Origin: Rhynchonema sp. JSB1_4 | Taxonomy: Eukaryota; Nematoda; Chromadorea; Monhysterida; Xyalidae | Length of the DNA: 64,000 nucleotides | Assembly: GCA_030248065.1 (NCBI GenBank) | Contig: JASAMV010000468.1 | Coordinates: 1-64,000, forward strand | Reading direction: 5' to 3' | Notes under the pieces: generated by a model | Databases searched by the model: none | The model's input: the letters and a program-made list of their open reading frames with translations, nothing else | What the model was told of the DNA's origin: nothing | Part shown: piece by piece, positions 43,895-57,281 of the stretch | Position numbering within the stretch: the first letter of the stretch is position 1 | Layout: every line of letters begins with the position of its first letter | Position numbers and translations under genes: made by a program

Positions 43895-44910
43895 CGACGT
43901 TTTGAAGAAACGACGCCACAAATCAGCCGGGCGTGAACAACAACACAACAACACAAAAAGCTGGTGCGATAATTGAATGGGCGTAACTATAACTAATGGA
44001 CACTCTGAAACATTGGATGTGATGTGTGATTTGGATCATTTGACCAACTTTCACGTCAATCATCCCTGTGGGCACGATAAGAGGGACAAAAATGTTTTGT
44101 GTCTACTCCATTTGATATTGAATGAACTAAGTGACGTGAGATGAATAAGACAGACCATAATTTCTGAGCTGGCGAGGGCGTCGTGCTCACACCGGTCAAG
44201 TTGTGCCTAACACCATACAAATGTGGTCAGCCTGCTTTCGAATACAACTGCCAAACATCGGCGAGGTCTCGACCATTGAGTGTCCGACATACATACGGGC
44301 CAGGGGCAGGAATGGTGATCTAACTGTTGTGAGACGGACTTGTGCAACCAAGGGGACAGGCCTCAGCAGCAGTCGGGCAAACGGAAAGCGACCAGAAGAG
44401 GATCCGACGAAGACGAAGAACCTGGACAGAAACGAGACAGATTGGAGGAACTTGGAAGTGAGATGACGGAGTGGTGCTTTGGTTTATAATGACATTATCC
44501 TTGTTTAGGACCAGATATTTTATAGAAGGTGTTCCAATTCAACAACCACATATACACCGCCACTTGAATTTCTTATGGTGTACTGTTTACTATTTTTGCT
44601 GACCTGTGGAAAAAGATGTTTCCAGGAATCCATTTGAAGCAAATTATTTTTGTCTGGGACTATGTAAGTTAAACTATGCGCGATAGATTGCCAAAAGAGA
44701 AAAAATTCTCAGTTTGTTTTGAATCGAATTTGCCGGATCTCCTGAAGGTCTTTGCGTGAGCTTACAGATAAAATTTGAATTTGAATTTGAATCATGAGAT
44801 GCGCACGTTGCGCACCAAATATTCAGACTCAACACAGTTTCGTTTGCTTTGCGTTTGCTCAAGCAAACACCCCGGTTGGTATGGATTAGTATTCTGAGCT
44901 TACACATTAG

Positions 44911-45188
44911 TATTGGTCGCACAATGACCATATAAGAATTCATCAAATCAATTCTGATTTTCAGGTTCAGTCACTCTTAACCACTGTGCTATTTGTGTTT
45001 TTCACAAAACATTTTCACCTGAAAATAATCCAGCAGAGCACCCACGTTGCTGCGAGTCTGAAACATTTTGGTGACTGCATGCTTTGTGTGCGATCGCGCA
45101 ACGCAACGTCATTGCCCCGTCACTTTCTCTCTTTACGTATCAGGAAAAAAATTTGACCAATTCTTATAAAGTCATTGTGCAACCAATA
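44911..45188. mobile_element. MITE with TATTGGTCGCACAATGAC ends, copy 1
   Basis: The element is about 278 bp, with terminal inverted repeats TATTGGTCGCACAATGAC and GTCATTGTGCAACCAATA. Copies recur at 48409-48687 and 50132-50399 in and near the protease gene, and a tip survives at about 33880. TA at both tips suggests a TA target. Confidence 0.85.
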
Positions 45189-46231
45189 CATCAGATGAGT
45201 TTTTATTGCCAACACGATACCAATTTCTCACTGGAATCCAATTTCAATTGTTTCGCAACACCAGCGACTACCGATCATCATGGTTGTGCCCGCGTTCACA
45301 CCGTTTGGCCGTAAGGTGCTGCTCACTGCCATCACTGTGACCTTATTTGGCGGTTAGGGGGCTGGGGGTGAATTCAGATGAACTTGTAGAATGTTTTTTT
45401 AAATTGATGCTCGCGCGCAAATTTTTATGAACCGAGTCGTGTACTGTATATACCTATATCTGAACTCTGGTAAAAACTAAACGAATTAAAATAGCAATTT
45501 TCCAAAAATACGAAATCGGAACGTGTACACGACATTCCCCCTAGAATTCTAAGTTTCGGTTGTTCATGCGCCCTTGTTAATTCAGGCTGGCAACCACGAT
45601 GACAAACATTTCCTGAAGCCTTCCGGTCAGACTTACCTAAATTTTTTGTTGTGACTCACCTCGTTGTGAATAATCCATGCAAAAAGTGGTTATTCTCAAA
45701 CGCTAGTCCGCAATCTACCGTCATGGTGCATGCAGTATTACCATTGCTCAGTGATCGAATTATAGCGGGTCCTGATATGAAGGGGTTAGACTGTATATCA
45801 AGCAGATGTTTCAGTGCAGAGCGCAGTGTGGTACCAAGTGACGTGCGAGAATGAGCACAAACGACAGCACCCCGAATTGCACAAACGTCACGCGCACAGA
45901 CACAGACACAAGAATGGGATGGGGAATGGGAATGACGATTATCGCAACAAATAGAATCACTGTGGACAAGCGGGTATAGATTGTGGATGCTATGCTGTTG
46001 TGTACATCAAAAGTGACATTCTAATTGCTTTCGTTGTTTTATATTATTTTTCAAAGCGCGATAAAATTGCGTGTCCCTGCGCGGCTGCTTTTGCTGTCGG
46101 TTCGATACACATATCGGGCTGCGCTTTTATCAACTTTTTATTCCCGTTTCCAAATTGAAACATCAGGTTTTTATTTATAGGATGCTGTTTATTGCTGATC
46201 AGGATAATAACCTCGATTATGACAGTGTTCA

Positions 46232-49200
46232 TCAGTCAAATTTGTAGACCTTCTGTTCGTTATTTCTGTTTTCCTTCTTGACGCTGTTCTCCTCTGGCAC
46301 CTGGCCAACTTCGAATGGATCACCGCACAGACCAGTGACGCTGCAGATCCAGCCGTTGGTCACATAATCCTGAGAATGGATTAGGGCTACTGTAAGACTT
46401 GGGTTACGGTAGCTTCATAGCAGTATGGATGTTCGGATTTTGCCCCATTGGAACAAAGGAACAGCATAGTTGTGGCTTTTGCTTGCCCGGGCCGAGTGGT
46501 GTTGTGAAAGACGCGACACAGGATTTCGTTCACCCAGCCTCTGCCGATTATGGTGTGACACACTTGAGTCACAAATCATACATAAACAAAAATTTGCATT
46601 TAAAGATTTTGAATTGAAACATAACTACAGTAGGTATGTATCAATATTCAGCATTGACCAACAGATCAGTTTGTCAGCGAAACATCGACTCACATGCACG
46701 GTGGTGTAGGTTGCACCCACTGATTCGGTCATATTGCTCTTCGCCAGATGGTCACATTCGGTGCCACCCGACAGCACGCCTACCGCGAAACGTTGTGCGT
46801 TAAAATTATGAGTCTCGCTGCGATCGGAGACGATGATCGGACCACCGCTGTCGCCCTGCAATATCAGGCAACAAGCAGGATTGAAAACGTCAACAAGAAC
46901 ACACGCTCTTTGTCGGTGATGTTTCATGCTGGTGGATATATGCCAGATGCACGCTTATCGTCAAGCCTGGTCGTCGACTCAAGCAGTCCTGAATAAGCTA
47001 ATAAGAAATAAAGGCAAACTACGCCAACACGAGCCCGATTTCGAAGGTGCGGTGTATTGAAAACGAATAGAAAGAGAAAATCATCATGCTCCACTTTGTA
47101 TTCTTCAACGTGTAACATTTCCCAGATCAGCAGCCACGTCAGAATGTTTCACTATGCTGCCAGCTGCGAAATCGGGCTCATGTTGGCGTATAGTTGGCCT
47201 ATACATACCACCATGGCAGGGCTCAGTTGGCGACGTGATTTGACTTAAAAATATGATGAAAGGCAGACTCTATAGATCAGGCATGTTTCCGAAAATAAAC
47301 AAAGTCGAGCAGATTCAGCGGATTGGTTTCACTACACGTTACAATGTAAAAAGGTGTGTATGTATTACCGTCGTTCCTGTAGGATCCCGTACCCACCTTG
47401 CAGCCAGCCGCTTTGTTTTCAGCTACACAAATTGAATCGCTCGTCAGACCGCTGAAGCCACTTTTGCACAGGTTAGCGTCGGCTCTAATGCTCTCCGTGC
47501 TCAGTGTGGAATATTCTGTGCGAACACATTTTGGAATGCGACAAAAATATTGGCCGGTATTGCAGATAGCAGGACTTTTTGTTGAAGTTATAATGTGTAT
47601 AAACTTGTAGGGTCTGTAAATCAAACACGGGGATCGGTCTAAGTCCTCGGTCTTTCCTTGATAACGACGCGATTTACTGATGCCAACTAGTTTCGACTAT
47701 TGTGGTCCGTGTATGGGCAATCCATCGGCTCATGGCACTTTTTGTACACACAGCGCATGCAGCAGCACAAGCCATTCTCTAAACAAAATGTACACTTTGA
47801 GCGAGTGACATACTTTGATGACCACTTTTTAATTTATCCGGTTTTCATTTGCTGCTTGCCATACCACTTTTCTGCAGTGTTGCAAAATTGATGTTTCAAC
47901 GGATAACTGCAGAGAATATATGCATTCATTGACGGCAGTAGTGCAGCATGCAGCCTGTGTGCGTGCGAGTGCCATGAGCTGGCGGACTGCCTATATATCG
48001 AAACTGATTATATCGGTTGATCTTCAAACGTCGATAGAAAAGTCACGTGGCCAGGGCCGACAGCTAACCGTGTTTGATAGCGGCAAATGTTTTGTTCTTC
48101 GAATAGTAGACATATAAACAACATGAGATGCAGAGGAGACTAACCAACACTGGCCATCGGGTCATATCCGTATCCATAAGTGTCAAAATGATCCTTTTCC
48201 ACTCCACGCGGCCATCCCACACACATTGTCGCCACGTGGCCAGCCTCAAATGCAGCCAGTGAAACATCTGACTCCAGTTCGGCCACTGCGATGTCGTAGT
48301 AGGGCTTGTTGGCACGTTTTTGGTCGCAAACAGTGAATCTGAGAATTTCCCACAAAATGAGTTTGGGGCCTTAGGTATGGTCAAGTTGGGAATTGGAAAC
48401 TGGTCTGATATTGGTCGCACAATGACTTTATAAGAATTGGTCAAATTTTTTTCCTGAATCGCAAAGCAGGCTAGTGACGGGGCAATGACGTTGCGTTGCG
48501 CGATCACACACAAAACACGTAGTAAAGAGAATGTTTCAGACCTGCGGCAACGTGGTTGATCTGCTAAATTATTTTCAGCTGAAAATGTTTTGTGAGAATC
48601 ACAAATAGCATAGTAGTTAAGAGTGACTGAACGTGAAAATCAGGATTGATTTTGATGAATTCTTATATGGTCATTGTGCGACCAATACATAGAACGGACA
48701 GTAATGAAGTTCGAAGGCAAGCACTACTACAACTGTATACTACGACAACGGGCGAGACAAGGTGCGACTTTGCAACGGCAATTTCTGGATTGTGCGATTG
48801 TTGCTTCGACCAGGGTAAAAGCTGTTCTCCAGAACGCTGCTCGAAACATTGGGCGGAAACTCTTTCTCAACATTTCGGTTCAGACAAAAATTGCGTTTTC
48901 CTTGCCGTTGTGAAATCACACGGTCGTGGTGGCCGTGCTTTGCCTTGAAAGTTGATTCGGCGCTCCATTTCGCATTTCTCCAATCATCATAAACACAGAA
49001 CAGACTTTCTGTTATTCAGATTTCGACGTCGGTCTATGTCTCATGTCGATACACAATTAAGAGAAACGCCACTCAGGTACACTCTTATAGAAACAAACTA
49101 TACACAACATGACCCTAACTTTTGCGGCACATATGTCTGTTTGACCATGATCGGTTTGACCTTTGCAGCTGCAGTGGTCTCATCGTCGAGGCCAAGTGGA

Positions 49201-50982
49201 TGGAAGTGTGCCTGATATTTGTAGCCGATCTTCATGATATCCGTTGGAAGACCCCTGAGCGGAACACAACGTCATGATGTGAACTGTGCAACGGACAAAG
49301 TTGAGAACTGTATCCTTATTAATAGTGTAAATGAGATTTATACGCTGCGGATATGGAAGCTCTGCAAGCGGTGCGCCATCATCAGTGCGAATACATCACA
49401 ATGACGCAAAACTGATTTCGAAAGCATGCGTATACATGTACATATATCTGCCATTGTTTCTAAACATCTTTTTCCACACCTGTTATCCATGTGAACCTGA
49501 CGCCTATAACAGCCTGGTATGATGAAACATCAGCTAACTTGTCACAATCCGACAAGCGGGTGGTCGGATCCTCTTGATTCACATAGAAACAGTGCGCGGC
49601 GGTGATGATATGTCTGGATGATATGAGCGTGCCAGTGCACCACGCAACGCCCTTTTGATTCTGCGCTGAAACATCAGAAGTGTCTTCATTGATCACTTCT
49701 CTAAGTTCTGTGGGTGCAGCTTTTTAACTGGATCGCCACGACACGGCGCCGTTGAATGCGCAGTTGTTGAATCGACACCCGTTCGTTACTCAATGGATGA
49801 TATTTTCGAAACGGTGTAAAGGTCAGTTGGGTGTAAAGGTCGGTGGAAAGCTCGGTGTGACAGCTCAGTGTGACAGACCTCGGTGTAACCTTGAAACATT
49901 CCACGTTAATAACAGGCTTTCGACCGAACTTACGCCGACCTTTACGCCCAACTGACCTTTACACCGTTTCGAAAATTCCACCCAATAACATAAAATCGTA
50001 AGAAGCTCTGACACTCTGTAGAGAACCAAGATAAATGTTGTGCAACGTGTATTTACGGCTGATCGTTTCGCCGTTTTCAAAGGCGCGCGGCGTTGCACCG
50101 TGTCATCGTCAGTGCGAACGCACCAAATGACTATTGGTCGCACAATGACTATATAAGAATTGGTCAAATTTTTTCCTGAATCGTGAAGAGGGAAAGTGAC
50201 GGGGCAATGACGTTGCGTTGCGTGATCGCACACACAGCCTGTATTCAAGAGAATGTTTCAGACCTGCGGCAACGTGGTTGATCTGCCAGATTATTTTTAG
50301 CTGAAAATGTTCTGTCAAAAATACAAGTAGCATAGTGGTTAAGGTTAAACCTGAAGATCAGGGAAGATGAATTCTGATTTAGTCATTGTGCGACCAATAC
50401 GTGAGTTCAAAAACACGAGAGAACTTTATGCCCTTTATAAACATCACAACTCGAGCAAGCGCACGTAAACTCTTGACCAACCGTGGTCGTCCGTGTTCGC
50501 TTCCATCAACGTAAATGCAATTGCGCTTGGCCATTCACCCTGCAACATCAGGCAGCTTATTGGTGCTTTTATCAACAGAAAGTGTGTTTGCTTTCGCTTC
50601 ATGTCCGATTTCCAGAAAGCTGGACATTGTGCCACGCTGAAGATGACCCGTTGCACCATCCAAATACAGAAATGGTGAGCCTGGTTATCATCGGGGCATC
50701 AAACTGCCCAAAAAACTGATAGGAACCAACGTTTTTCGCCGGCCGTCCGCCCAACATCTTCGTGGTTTCCAACTGTTTGTCTTTCCACAGGCCACATTTT
50801 CGAAGCCAGTGTATGTTTTCGGTGCGATTGAGTGGCTTGGGCGGCACCGGAGGGTTGCCGAACACGGTCACCGTTGTCGTTGACACCGAAGCAAATGCAG
50901 ATGAATAGAAACTGAGCGAAACAATTATGGCGACTAACAACATCGTATGCGCTATCAAGGGAACCATGAGACAACAACCCAT
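46232..50982 (-). CDS. secreted S1-family serine protease (chymotrypsin fold)
   Basis: Eight exons join in frame to 408 residues: 50982-50731, 50539-50482, 49665-49497, 49254-49120, 48338-48145, 47515-47397, 46855-46694, 46369-46232. A hydrophobic leader (LIAHTMLLVAIIVSLSFYSS) indicates secretion. A propeptide of about 45 residues ends TTKMLGGRPA, which stands where IVGG usually begins the mature enzyme. The catalytic triad is His128 in TAAHC, Asp220 in YYDIAVAEL and Ser312 in GDSGGP. The residue six before the serine (chymotrypsin position 189) is Ala306 in AAGCKGDSGGP, not the Asp of true trypsins, so cleavage after Lys or Arg is not expected. The C terminus after WICSVTG adds about 35 charged residues. 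Large inserts around the His and before the Asp loops resemble nematode trypsin-like families. Two MITEs interrupt introns of this gene. Confidence 0.9.
47014..47199. mobile_element. MITE with CAAACTACACCAACACGAGC ends, copy 2
   Basis: This second copy, in a protease intron, is closely similar to 35488-35669 across the central CACTTTGTATTCTTCAACGT block. The right tip is slightly rearranged (GTATAGTTGGCC). Confidence 0.78.
48409..48687. mobile_element. MITE with TATTGGTCGCACAATGAC ends, copy 2
   Basis: This 279-bp copy lies in the protease intron 48339-49119, with both tips intact. Central text AAAATGTTTTGTGAGAATC matches the complement of copy 1, so it lies in the opposite orientation to 44911-45188. 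Confidence 0.85.
50132..50399. mobile_element. MITE with TATTGGTCGCACAATGAC ends, copy 3
   Basis: This 268-bp copy lies in the protease intron between exons 2 and 3, in the same orientation as 48409-48687. Both tips are intact. Confidence 0.85.
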
Positions 50983-51926
50983 ACAACTATAGTGGTGCAC
51001 TAAACAGCATTGTTCACAGAGTAACTTGCAGTAGGTGGACCATCTTTACCATAGTAATTATTACGTTAGTGCTTGCTTGGTATTCTATTGTTGGTCCTGG
51101 CTCGACTCAATGAAGACGGGTGGGAATACAGATAATAATCGTTTTGAGAAAAGTATGTCCGTAAATCGTGCTTTTGTGGGTTTGCGGCCTGACCTTACAT
51201 ATAAACATATAGGTGGAGTCGATAGTTCTGCGATACATTTTGAACTTTATAACGTGGAACCACGTGGGAATTTTAGATGAGGCGCCCTATCATCTTGGCT
51301 TGCAATTTTCATTCGAAAGTTCCCATCAACTGTACATACATACAAAAATACGATGCAGTTGTGCAACACATAAGACCGATAAGAAACCATAAAATACGAA
51401 AACAAGGATTTGTGAGTACAGTAGAAAATGAACAAAAAACGGAGCAAGCTTAGCTTGCTGTTCTGAAAAAAGTGAGTATTTTACACACACGAGCAAAAAA
51501 GATGATGGAATTATTATTCTAGGTCAGGGAATGAACTTTTTGACTATCACAACATAATATGTACCCAGCTGCAATGTTCAAACCCAAAAAATACAACCAG
51601 CTGAAACATTCAAGCACAAACGTCAAATAATAGAAATTATATAATTATGGATTAGTTATTACGTAGAAACAAACTCAAACGAAAACATAATAAAAAACAC
51701 GCAATAAGTTTTTTCAGTGTACCATGTCAAAAGCTAGCAGCTTTATAATTTAATCAATAGAAAATGGCACACACTATCACGGAAGGCACAAGACAGCTTG
51801 CATGGCTACAACATTATCATTATTTGCAATCAAAATTATGCCCAAGTAATTTTGGCTTGGCATTGTATGAAGAGTTGGTTGGGTTGCAGTTAGAGTGCAA
51901 TTAATCAATGATCAACTGTCAATCAA
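50983..51926. other. spacer between the protease start and the SCYL3-like gene end
   Basis: This is AT-rich sequence that should contain the protease promoter and the 3' untranslated region of the minus-strand SCYL3-like copy. Short open frames show no domain. I see nothing else. Confidence 0.4.
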
Positions 51927-54900
51927 TCAATCGATATCGTCATCATCCCAACCGCCGTCACCCCAGCCTTCGATTTTCTGATCGTCCGAGGTCTGAAATG
52001 GGACAGAGCGCCAGTTAGGAGGTTCGAGCACATGTACGTTTTACAATCACAATCGATTTGGTGACACAGGGGCACCAATTGAACAGAAACATCCGTCAAA
52101 ACTAACCGGTAATGCAAAACGAGCGCTAACAGTGGTCTTCACTGGTTCTTTCTTTTTCGGATTTTCAGGTTCCTCATTGGTCCCGGTTCCCTTGACCGGA
52201 TCCACGTAGGGTTTCAGTTTCGGTTCCATGTCGGCGAACAGCTCCAAATCGGGATCGCTCGACTTTTCGGCGTCTTTATTCTTCTCGTGGAAATCCAACG
52301 AATAAATGTCGAACTCGGCGCCGAGAGCCTGAGATGGCAAGCTAATTATGGACCGTTTCAAAACTTGGTGATCGGAAGTGAACGGTCTACACGCCTATCA
52401 CATGCATGTGATAGAATATGCAAGTCGAAAGTCAATTGCCAAAGATAAAGGTAAACTACACCAACACGAGCTCGATTTCGGAGCTGGCAGAATAGTGAAA
52501 CATTCACACGTGGCTGCTGATTTGGGAAATGTCACACATTGAAGAATGCAAAATGGAGCATGATGATTTTCTCTTTCTATCCGTTTTGAATACATATCAA
52601 CTTCGAAATCGAGCTCATGTTGGTGTAGTTTGCGTTTACTGAGTTGGCTCTTCCATTATATTCAAATCACTGAATAAATTGACAAAAAAACATAAAACAT
52701 CGATGACAATCACTCATGAACAAACAACAACCAGCACCTGTTCATCCAACGACGTGTTGCGTCTTCGATTGATCGGTTCGGCCGACGTGCCTGGCGTTTC
52801 CAATTGAGCCTTTGCGTGTTCACTGACGACCAACGCCGATATGGTGGTCGCTTTGGGCGTCGAACTGTCCTTCGCCGACGCCTGATTGGTCGTAATCGTC
52901 TGTCTCTTGTTGTCTGGCCAATCGTCGTCATCCCACGAGTTCTCATCCGGTCTTGTTGCGACCAAATCACTGCAAAAACGGTCTAGTCTGGCTGAGTATT
53001 GCACATTTGTGCCTGCATTAGTCCGGTCAGTAGGGATCGGTATCGCGGGGTGGGGGTATGCCGATACCCGACACCTTCTCCGATCCCTAGGTGTCAGTGT
53101 CAGTCAGTGGAAGTGCAGGAACGCCTTAGCGCAGAGTCGGTCGATAACCAAACGTGAAGTGTTTGAACGATTGTTTCCCGCCATTTACGACAACAGCGAA
53201 AAAATTCACCAACTCAATGACATCGATTTCATGTCCGGCGGCTGCATTCGCCATAACGTCAGCCGCAATTGCTTCGAGATTCGGTCGGTCCGGCGCACTG
53301 CCTCGTTGTTTGTCGGCTATAACGAACAAAAACTTATTACAACAGATTAGGAGTTCTTTTTTGGATTCTTTATTTCTTGACGCGTTTTTGGCTTAAATTA
53401 CTACTAATTATGTTCACAAACGCAAAAGTGCCGCCTTATTATCCTCACTCATGTTTGTGCTATTCGCAAAACATTTCCATATTCAGTCGGACATCACACA
53501 ACAAAAGCGGTGATCGTGGATCAATCCTCTTTTGTTGCAACAAGAAGGCCCGACCAGGCCAACATTTACTTTTACTGTCAAGTTCCCTGTCATTAAACGA
53601 CTCAGGCAGGAGAGCAGACAGGGAATACTGAGACAACTATCCAAAAAAGAACGTAACCCACCCAGTTTCTTCGCGGTCAATCGTTCGTGTCTTTCGGCGA
53701 GTCTTTTCGCGCGCTGTTCCTCAATCCTCCGTTTTCGCTCGGCCAATTTCTGCGCGGCAACACGACCACTTGGTGCACTGACCGTCGACAGACCGCTGTT
53801 CGATCGTTGTTGGGTCACGCTGTAGCTGTCGGCCGACGCACTTGTGGAACTGCAAAGAGCGTGAAACATTACATTGTTCTGGAACTCAACTAATTCATCA
53901 ACTATCATCTTGACAGATGCACCGATTGGCAGTGCAAAATATTAGTGGATGAACGTGCTGCTCAAAAAAGTGGGCCAACAGGCTATGTGTTGATTTTACG
54001 CAATGCATGCACAACATGCAGAGGTTCGAACAGGAAGGGAGGAAGGAAGCCAAAATGTTTCACAAAGACAACAAGTAATCACAATGCGCCTGATAGGCAA
54101 AAGTTCACGGAGCTTTCCGAAAAGGTTAAAAAATTATGAAACAAAACATGAAAACACGCATTTGATCTATCGTCTGTGGCTGCACTCTGCACAAACGGCC
54201 AGATAGGATGCTAAAAAAAACTACACAACTAGATTTACGCAGTGAATGAAAAGCGCAGCTGTGCGGTGGGCGGAGCGCCACTTTGTCGAATGAATGTCAG
54301 GTACCAAAAAGTGTTTTTACACATGTCAGACGACTACGTATAAATGGTAAAAGGCGCAAACGTAAAACAGCGAACGGTGCGCGTATGAAACTTCGTCTGC
54401 ATTCGCCGTGTGTGACCAACCGCCATTGTGCACCAATTACACAAATTACCCCATAACCCGACTCTGTTTCATGCAGGCTGACATCAGGCAGTGCTGCCGG
54501 TGGTCAGTTACATCACCAGCGTTTCTGCCCAACGCCATGCAGAACGTGTAATGGTGGAAAAGTTGACGTGTAAATAGCCACAGTCAGTCAAGCAAGCGTG
54601 GGGCAAACTCGAAAGGAGGGCTAGTACAGCGTGTCATTCTCCAAACGCTTTCAGCAAATCTGTGCAGCTCCGTGCCCAATAAAACAACAACTAGGGTCAC
54701 ATCAACATCACTCACATTGTGCTATTCGTGATTGTCTCCGCACTGTCGCCCGCACCAACCACCAACGGTTTCTGTTGATGTTGTATAGCGGCACGCACCG
54801 TCGCCAGCTGCGACGCGCTCGGCACAAAATACTCCGGTCGAATGTGCTGCCAACGAGAAGCGCACAGCATCAAAATTTACAGTCATCAAACATTGAAAAC

Positions 54901-57281
54901 GGTTCAGATAACGGCAATACGCAGCCCAGTATGATGACCATGCGCTCACATTTTCCAAATCTCTCTACTTTATTCGTTTCCATCGACAGATGGCGCACCA
55001 GGTCATCGTCAGTGCGACTGCACAACAGAGCTGCAATTGGGCAGAAGTAGATTGCCCTCAGTCATACCTTGGGCCGACCATCGACAAAATATTTCTGATG
55101 CGACAGTCCAGTGACATTGAGCGCGCCCAACAACGGCACCAGATCGGCCATCGCCCTCAAACTGGCGGCCACGATCGCGTCGTCTTCGTCCTTCATGCCG
55201 AGCAGCAGCTAGAATTCAGAATTTTCGCTTTCATTGCATTAGTGGGCGTTTTGATACTTTATGCATAGTTTTGATAAAGTGGAGCCACAACAGGGCTTGG
55301 ATTCAGCAGAATTGCTGCCACCTCTTGGGTCTGTGTGCTACGCACGCTGTAGATTGTTGTTGTGGAAAAACACTACATCCAGACCATGTGTCAAGGACCA
55401 AAAAACAATCACACGATACGCACAGCCAGCAGCATTTGCTGAGCTCAGAACGTTTACCACGGCTAAAAGTACCTCACCTCAGGCAATACACACTTCTCCA
55501 ATATATTTATTGGTATCGCGTTCACGTAGGCGTCGAAATGAGCGAGCAATGCCAATCTCACTGATGTTTCATGCACACAGAATATACGACACAACTCTGG
55601 TACGACGTAGCGTTGGAAGAGAGGCAGGGGTAAGATGCCAGAGTCGGAAGATTCTGCAATTTTTCTCGGTAAAATAAACCAATACACGTATAAGAGCAAA
55701 GTATAAAAATGGTATTGTATTTGAGTGCAAATGCAATGATATTTCTTGCGGTTTTATGTTGTTTTGACAGTTTCTGACAGTAAGGAATGGATTTATTACT
55801 GGATTTGTTACCGGAATTAGAGTGGTTCGTTAGCGGAAACATTTTCTGGCCAGTTCGAGCTAAGCCAAAAATGGCCAAAACTTGTTCTAGGCCTATTTTT
55901 ATGCTGGCCATCCCCAAATTTGCTAGATAACTGGCTCGAGATAGCTGCCCCGCTTCCACGCTGCGGAACCACCTGTCATCGCTGACAGCAACCCAAAACA
56001 ACCAACCAAAAGAAACAAACCAAGATGTTAACCAACCATCATTGTCCACGGTGAGAAAATCTCTGATAAAATGTCGTACAGCACTCATTTCCAGTAGCAC
56101 GTAGCGCGACAGGAGCATTTTGGTCAGACGACGCGCGACCACGTCCTCGGAAGCTTCTCACGAACTCAGGACCTTATAAAAAACAAATGCAATTATCCGG
56201 CAAAATTTGCCAACAAAAACTCAGAAGGACACGTTACGCGCACAAGAAGAATTCTGCTTTCTCGTTTTCGGACGCCTTAGGCAATTCTTTCAGGAATTTC
56301 GTAATCTTGCACAGATCCGTGCTGAAAAAAGATAAGAAAACAATCAGTCGAATAAAACAGGTAAAAAACGAATGAAAATCTGTCAAGCACACCTAACAGC
56401 ATCAAGTGATACATTCGAAACAGCAGGTCTTTTGTTAGCTTCAGAATTAGTCAGTTCGTCAACAAGTTCGTGCAGCGCCGCTGTTTGGTCGTCTGAAGAA
56501 AAAAGAAAACGTGACCAAAAGATTGAATCAGACAAAATCAAGCGCAATCAGTTCAAACGAAACGTGCGAACAAAAAGTACCATCAAGTCCAGATTCGAAA
56601 TAGGGTGCTAGAAATTCCAGTAACTTCCCAAATCCATACACGTCTCTGGCGTGAGTGGGCGCATCGCTTTTGACGAGTTGCTGAAAATAAACATAAACCA
56701 ATTCCGGGCAGAAGCTAAGTTCATCATGTAGACAAAACAAGCAGCTGAAATGTTCAGTTAGTAAAATACCTGATCCTCCGGTGGCATGAATGTTGATTCT
56801 TTGATCGTCTTCGCAAACGCACTGATCACCCAGTGTTTGTTGTCAGACAGGCGGCGTGAGCATTCGAACGAGCCTGCGAAAAAAAAACACTTTTATTTTC
56901 AACAACGTCACTTATCAACGAAAAACCTTCAAACAAAATCGAGACGAACCCAATTGCCAGCGTCCATCGGACGAGATGAAAACAGCCGACGGGCCGATAT
57001 TGTTGTGGCTGATGTTTGCCTGAAAGACAAAGGGCGTAAATTTGTCGCAAGGACATTTGCGACAAAACCAATGATTGACCATGTAGTTCACTGACCCGAT
57101 CGTGCAGGAACTGGAGCGCATCGAGTATATCACGAGCGCCGGCCAGCACTTCGACCGGTGTCAACGTGTCGAGCACGTACTCAAGTGGCTGCACTCGCTC
57201 AACGATCAGGCACAGTTCGGCAGCGCGTTGTTGCGATGCCGCAAACGAAACGATGTTCGGATGACGCAGCTGTTTCACCAC
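51927..57281 (-). CDS. SCYL3-like pseudokinase, minus-strand copy lacking the first exon
   Basis: Exons read leftward: 57281-57096, 57019-56950, 56873-56770, 56680-56581, 56492-56393, 56321-56244, 56172-56037 (damaged), 55653-55478, 55208-55068, 54846-54716, 53849-53662, 53316-53214, 52969-52738, 52328-52107, 51992-51927. SCYL proteins pair a degenerate kinase domain with HEAT repeats and work at the Golgi and in trafficking. Matches to SCYL3 include LRHPNIVSF, LIVERVQPLEYVLDTL, DILDALQFLHDR, ANISHNNI, an RVAAQKLAERKRR coiled coil and the end LELFADMEPKLKP to WDDDDID. The DFG position is not a normal active motif. No first exon exists on this strand in reach. Exon 56172-56037 is 136 bases where the other arm has 143, and its acceptor reads TATAAG instead of ATACAG. 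This copy is therefore probably a pseudogene, or carries sequence errors. Confidence 0.82.
52451..52634. mobile_element. MITE with CAAACTACACCAACACGAGC ends, copy 3
   Basis: This copy, in the SCYL3-like intron 52329-52737, is reversed relative to the other two. The right tip, ATGTTGGTGTAGTTTGC, is intact. Confidence 0.8.

Larger units (their letters stand above)
41394..46231. other. large spacer with no supported gene
   Basis: Apart from the MITEs at 43652-43894 and 44911-45188, this 4.8-kb stretch shows no exon I can defend on either strand. An 87-codon frame at 44203-44466 is charged and weakly gene-like, but it has no splice partners or domain. The PTR gene starts leftward and the protease gene ends here, so promoter and 3' elements are expected. 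Confidence 0.45.

Noticed and set aside
44203..44466. An 87-codon charged frame as a gene
   Set aside because: It has no acceptor or donor logic, no domain and no neighbour exons in the same frame.
49120..49254. Shorter version of a protease exon ending at 49161
   Set aside because: That donor leaves the wrong phase for the next exon. The donor at 49119 restores the frame and gives the usual text before the catalytic Asp.
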